This document shows positions 6,555 to 9,085 of a DNA stretch of 9,085 bases, in pieces. The stretch is from a bacterium (GTDB lineage: Bacteria; Latescibacterota; UBA2968). Numbering within the stretch: position 1 is the stretch's first letter; the number at the start of each line of letters is the position of its first letter. Under the pieces are notes generated by a model. That model did not search any database, was not told the DNA's origin, and saw only the letters and a list, made by a program, of their open reading frames with translations. The stretch lies in contig JAPUJS010000170.1 in NCBI GenBank assembly GCA_027296045.1, positions 1 to 9,085 of the forward strand, read 5' to 3'. Both the position numbers and the translations under genes were made by a program.

Positions 6555-7064
6555 ATGCCCGATCCCACACAACTCCCGCACCTGCTCAACCTCCTGGACG
6601 ACGATTCTGAGACCGTCCAAAAATCGCTTTCCGAAGCCTTCGCAGCCTTCGGCCCCGACCTGGAAAGGGAACTGGCCAACCTGTCTGATCCTCCCGACGA
6701 ACAGGCCTTGCGCCAGATTAGAAACCTCGTTCACCAGGAACCCCTCGTTTTTCCAGAGCCCCGGTTCTCCCCCGGCCAACTGGTCTGCCACCGCCGCTAT
6801 GGATATCGCGGCGTTGTGGTCGATTTTGACCTCACCTGCCAGGCCAACGAAGATTGGTACCAAAACAACCAGACACAGCCCGACCGCAACCAACCCTGGT
6901 ATCACGTCCTGGTCCACAACTCCGACACCGCCACCTACACCGCCCAGACCAGCCTCCAGGAAGATGAATCCACAGAAGAAATCCATCACCCGTATATCTC
7001 GGTCTTCTTCTCCGATTTCAAGGACGGTCGCTACATCCGCAACGACCGTCCCTGGCAAACGTAA
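6555..7064 (+). CDS. YccV/HspQ-like (hemimethylated-DNA-binding) domain protein with an N-terminal HEAT-like helical segment
   Basis: The product is 169 residues from ATG 6555; only a weak CGGAA (6542-6546), part of the heptad repeat, could act as ribosome site. Residues about 71-167 match the YccV-like family: FSPGQLVCHRRYGYRGVVVD (71-90), CQANEDWY, NQPWYHVLV (112-120), HHPYISVFFSDFKDGRY (144-160). E. coli HspQ/YccV has been described both as a hemimethylated-DNA binder and as a specificity-enhancing factor for Lon, so a role in DNA binding or proteolysis is possible. Residues about 8-43 (LLNLLDDDSETVQKSLSEAF, then AFGPDLERELANL) look like one HEAT-type helical pair, of the sort found at the start of SirB1/transglutaminase-like proteins. 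HspQ itself is only about 105 residues and lacks this part. The gene lies 58 bases after yceH. Confidence 0.85.
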   Translation: MPDPTQLPHLLNLLDDDSETVQKSLSEAFAAFGPDLERELANLSDPPDEQALRQIRNLVHQEPLVFPEPRFSPGQLVCHRRYGYRGVVVDFDLTCQANEDWYQNNQTQPDRNQPWYHVLVHNSDTATYTAQTSLQEDESTEEIHHPYISVFFSDFKDGRYIRNDRPWQT

Positions 7065-7119
7065 AAAAACCTGTGGATGTCCCCAAACTCGGCCCTTCCA
7101 CAACCGCTTTCTCGGAGGA

Positions 7120-7145
7120 TGGTTTGCGAGCTGGCGAGCAAACCA
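7120..7145. repeat. REP-like hairpin in the gap before the DUF790 gene
   Basis: A perfect 8-bp stem (TGGTTTGC 7120-7127 with GCAAACCA 7138-7145) encloses a 10-base loop; the hexamer GCGAGC occurs twice in it (7126-7131 and 7134-7139). No T-run follows, so an intrinsic terminator is unlikely. Its size and GC-rich loop recall repetitive extragenic palindromes, but only one copy is in the window. It lies in a 171-base gap (7065-7235) that holds no other recognised element. Confidence 0.5.
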
Positions 7146-7235
7146 CGCGTTTCTGCCCTGCACCGTTTGTACCCGAAGCACGACGCCAGGACCTACTACA
7201 AAACCAAATTGGAAATTTTTTAAAAACACCCTCCC

Positions 7236-8468
7236 ATGCTCACCTCCGACCTCCTCATCACCCGACGCCGCGGTCCCTACCTGGAACCCCGCTATATCGA
7301 CCCCACCGCGCCATCCATCATCGACCTGGCCGCCGACATCATCCATATTTTTTCTGCCCACCAGGGCCAAACCCGGCGCGACCTCCACACCGCCCTCGAC
7401 ACCCGGGCCGGCGATGCCACCGACTATCGGGTCCAGCGCGGCCTGGCCAAACTCTTAGCAGACGACCGCTGCGAATTCCGCATCCACAGCGCCGTCGAAC
7501 CGGTCGAACTCCGGGAACGCATCTTCTCGCTTGCCCGGGAAAACCACCCCATCGTCCGCGAGCCCGACGTCATCTACCCCGTTACCCGGGACCACATCCT
7601 GGACCAGGTTGCCCTGGAACACCACACCTCCACCGAAGAAATCGCCAACAGCCTCTACGCCGACCTGTCCGACAACCACATCCTCGACCATTTCGACACG
7701 CCAGACCCCGCCTGGATTCTCCACCGCTACAACGTCGCCCTGGCCCAGGCCATGTTCTACCGCTGTGCCCGCATGCGCATCTCCGTCCACCGCAACCTGC
7801 CGGTTCGTTACAAGCAACTCTTCAAATTCATCAAATTCTTTCGCCTCATCCACGACATCCGCGGCGACCGGGATGCCGGCTATGAAATTGTCCTGGACGG
7901 TCCGGTATCCATGTTTCGCCTCTCCCAGAAATACGGCCTCCAGATGTCCGTTTTCCTGCCCGCCCTGCTCCTGTGTACCCGCTGGAAAATGGAAGCCGAG
8001 ATCGCCCTCAAAGACGGCAGCACGGGCACTTTTGTGCTCGACGAACACCACAACCTGATCTCCCACTACAAAGACCAGGCCGTCTACGACTCTCTCTTAG
8101 AAGAAACCTTCGCCGCCCGTTTCGAAAAGGCCAAAACCGACTGGCAACTCGAACGCGAAACCGAACTCATCAACCTCAAAGACACCGTCTTCATCCCCGA
8201 CTTCGCCTTTTCCCACCCGGACGGACGCACGGCGCTTCTGGAAATCGTAGGTTTCTGGCACCCCGACTATCTTCGCCGCAAACTCGACAAACTCCGAAGG
8301 GCCGCCCGCAAAGACCTCGTCGTGGCCGTCTCCCGCGACCTTAACGTCCAGGAAGACGATTTCAAAAACATCCCCGGCCACGTCTTCTTTTTCAAAAACC
8401 GCATCCAACCCAAAGACGTGATCGAACGCCTCAACACCATCCGGCCAGAAGACTGTGTCAGGGATTGA
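7236..8468 (+). CDS. DUF790 family PD-(D/E)XK-type nuclease, homologue of archaeal Bax1
   Basis: The product is 410 residues. ATG 7236 fits the family start (MLTSDLLITRRRGPYLEPRY); no Shine-Dalgarno sequence is visible, only a C-rich stretch before it. DYRVQRGLAKLLADDRCEF (67-85) is typical of the N-terminal part. The C-terminal nuclease domain shows IPDFAFSHPDGRTALLEIVG (320-339) followed by FWHPDYLRRKLDKLRR, then VVAVSRDLNV; D322 and E336 with K349 or nearby lysines are the likely metal-site residues. In archaea the relative Bax1 binds the XPB helicase and cuts DNA bubbles in nucleotide excision repair. By analogy this is a structure-specific DNA endonuclease in the cytoplasm. The usual helicase partner is not in the window: the neighbours are the YccV-domain gene upstream and an M16 peptidase downstream. 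Family membership is clear; the repair role is inferred. Confidence 0.92.
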   Translation: MLTSDLLITRRRGPYLEPRYIDPTAPSIIDLAADIIHIFSAHQGQTRRDLHTALDTRAGDATDYRVQRGLAKLLADDRCEFRIHSAVEPVELRERIFSLARENHPIVREPDVIYPVTRDHILDQVALEHHTSTEEIANSLYADLSDNHILDHFDTPDPAWILHRYNVALAQAMFYRCARMRISVHRNLPVRYKQLFKFIKFFRLIHDIRGDRDAGYEIVLDGPVSMFRLSQKYGLQMSVFLPALLLCTRWKMEAEIALKDGSTGTFVLDEHHNLISHYKDQAVYDSLLEETFAARFEKAKTDWQLERETELINLKDTVFIPDFAFSHPDGRTALLEIVGFWHPDYLRRKLDKLRRAARKDLVVAVSRDLNVQEDDFKNIPGHVFFFKNRIQPKDVIERLNTIRPEDCVRD

Positions 8469-8493
8469 ATTTAAAGTTCGGGAACGGTATATT
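8465..8493 (+). promoter_or_regulatory. Sigma70-like promoter for the M16 peptidase gene
   Basis: TTGAAT (8465-8470) and TATATT (8488-8493) are separated by exactly 17 bases, each one or two mismatches from consensus. The -35 box overlaps the stop codon of the DUF790 gene (8466-8468). Transcription should begin near 8500, giving a leader of about 70 bases before ATG 8572. Confidence 0.6.
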
Positions 8494-8502
8494 ATGTAAA
8501 TA

Positions 8503-8531
8503 CCGGGCGCAACCATCCCCCGCCCGGATGG
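8503..8531 (+). promoter_or_regulatory. Two mutually exclusive hairpins in the leader of the M16 gene
   Basis: CCGGGCG (8503-8509) can pair with CGCCCGG (8521-8527), 7 bp with an 11-base loop. Alternatively CCATCC (8513-8518) can pair with GGATGG (8526-8531), 6 bp with a 7-base loop. The two share bases 8526-8527 and the second arm lies in the first loop, so only one can form fully. No T-run follows. The pair may be a switchable leader structure or simply transcript-stabilising hairpins; no known riboswitch is recognised. Confidence 0.35.
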
Positions 8532-8571
8532 ATCAAATAGAAAAACCCATCACAAACTCAAGGAGCGCTGT

Positions 8572-9085
8572 ATGTCGTCCAACCGCTATGCCTATCTATT
8601 TATTTCGCTTCTAACATTATCCATCGCCTGCACCCCCGCCAGTCAGCTCAGCACCCCACCACAACAACCCCCCTCGCCACAGGCCGAGCAACAGCAAAAC
8701 ATCGCGCCCCCAAAACACCCCCTCGACAAATCCGAATACCGCCGCTTTGTCCTGGAAAACGGCGTCAAAGTGCTCCTGGTCTCTGACTCCCGATTCAACA
8801 AATCGGCCGCCTCGGTGCTGGTGGGCGTGGGCTCGCTTAGCAACCCGCGCAACCGGCTGGGCCTGGCGCACTTTTTAGAACACATGCTCTTTTTGGGCAC
8901 CGAAAAATATCCGGGCGTAGACGACTACGGCACCTATTGGAAGCAAAACGGGGGCTATAAAAACGCCTACACTTCGTCGGACCACACCAACTACTACCTC
9001 GAAATCAACCACGACGCCTTCGAAGGTGCCCTGGACCGTCTGTCCCAATTTTTCATTGCGCCCCTCTTCACCGAGACCTATACCG
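8572..9085 (+). CDS. M16 (pitrilysin/insulysin-type) zinc metallopeptidase lipoprotein, 3' end outside the window
   Basis: The first 171 codons are present and the frame is open to the edge. ATG 8572 has AAGGAG (8560-8565) six bases upstream. Residues 1-20 form a lipoprotein signal peptide with lipobox LSIAC (C20 would be lipidated), followed by a Pro/Gln-rich linker (about 27-47) that should tether the enzyme to a membrane facing the periplasm. The peptidase domain starts near residue 54. It holds the inverted zinc motif HFLEH (100-104: H100 and H104 as ligands, E103 catalytic), then MLFLGTEKYP, NAYTSSDHTNYYLEI (131-145) and ALDRLSQFFIAPLF (153-166), all close to the insulin-degrading-enzyme/pitrilysin branch. 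The third ligand, a Glu further on, and the inactive second half are not visible. It likely degrades peptides in the periplasm. It has its own promoter, so it probably starts a new transcription unit. Confidence 0.92.
   Translation, partial: MSSNRYAYLFISLLTLSIACTPASQLSTPPQQPPSPQAEQQQNIAPPKHPLDKSEYRRFVLENGVKVLLVSDSRFNKSAASVLVGVGSLSNPRNRLGLAHFLEHMLFLGTEKYPGVDDYGTYWKQNGGYKNAYTSSDHTNYYLEINHDAFEGALDRLSQFFIAPLFTETYT

Noticed and set aside
6510..7388. 292-codon open frame on the minus strand
   Set aside because: It is a glycine/valine-rich shadow of the YccV and DUF790 genes, produced by their C-ending codons; both + strand genes have clear family matches.
7073..7885. 270-codon + strand frame overlapping DUF790
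   Set aside because: The translation is a low-complexity Pro/Arg/His-rich string, typical of a frame-shifted reading of GC-rich coding DNA.
8485..8505. Third hairpin CGGTAT/ATACCG before the M16 gene
   Set aside because: It overlaps the predicted -10 box, so most of it would not be transcribed from that promoter.
29..9085. Apparent rule that the Leu codon TTA is nearly always followed by a purine
   Set aside because: Only about 16 cases, and most codons start with a purine anyway, so the bias is not convincing.

Overview
The window carries nine protein-coding genes, all on the + strand: eight complete and one running off the right edge. The DNA is GC-rich, with a strong preference for C at third codon positions, so long false reading frames appear on the other strand. 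An outer-membrane-type lipoprotein peptidase, a GT-C-like membrane protein with TPRs, YceH and DUF5069 together suggest a diderm (Gram-negative) bacterium. It could be an environmental lineage outside the well-studied Proteobacteria, but I cannot name a phylum from this sequence. There are no RNA genes, CRISPR arrays, insertion sequences or recognisable phage genes.

Left part (1-1433): a bifunctional-nuclease (BFN/DUF151) domain protein with an unusual C-terminal domain resembling the N2 domain of GspE/PilB ATPases. It is closed by a strong intrinsic terminator. A 494-base gene-free stretch follows, with an AT-rich core holding two perfect inverted repeats.

Middle part (1434-4647): a 430-residue protein built of three tandem DUF5069 units, then a 628-residue polytopic membrane protein (GT-C glycosyltransferase-like) ending in five TPR repeats.

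Right part (4695-8468): a co-directional run of a stand-alone Smr-domain protein, a Sir2 deacetylase overlapping it by ATGA, YceH (DUF480), a HEAT-like plus YccV/HspQ-domain protein, and a DUF790 (Bax1-type) nuclease. Several members point to nucleic-acid processing or protein quality control, but nothing in the sequence proves a common pathway. Small non-coding elements lie in the gaps: a degenerate heptad repeat before the YccV gene and a REP-like hairpin before the DUF790 gene.

Right edge (8465-9085): a good sigma70-like promoter, a short leader with two competing hairpins, and the start of a pitrilysin/insulysin-type M16 metallopeptidase made as a lipoprotein.

The best candidates for something under-described are the BFN + GspE-N2-like fusion, the triple DUF5069 protein, the DUF790 nuclease with no XPB helicase next to it, and the heptad repeats. 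I did not find a clear-cut new defence or mobile system.
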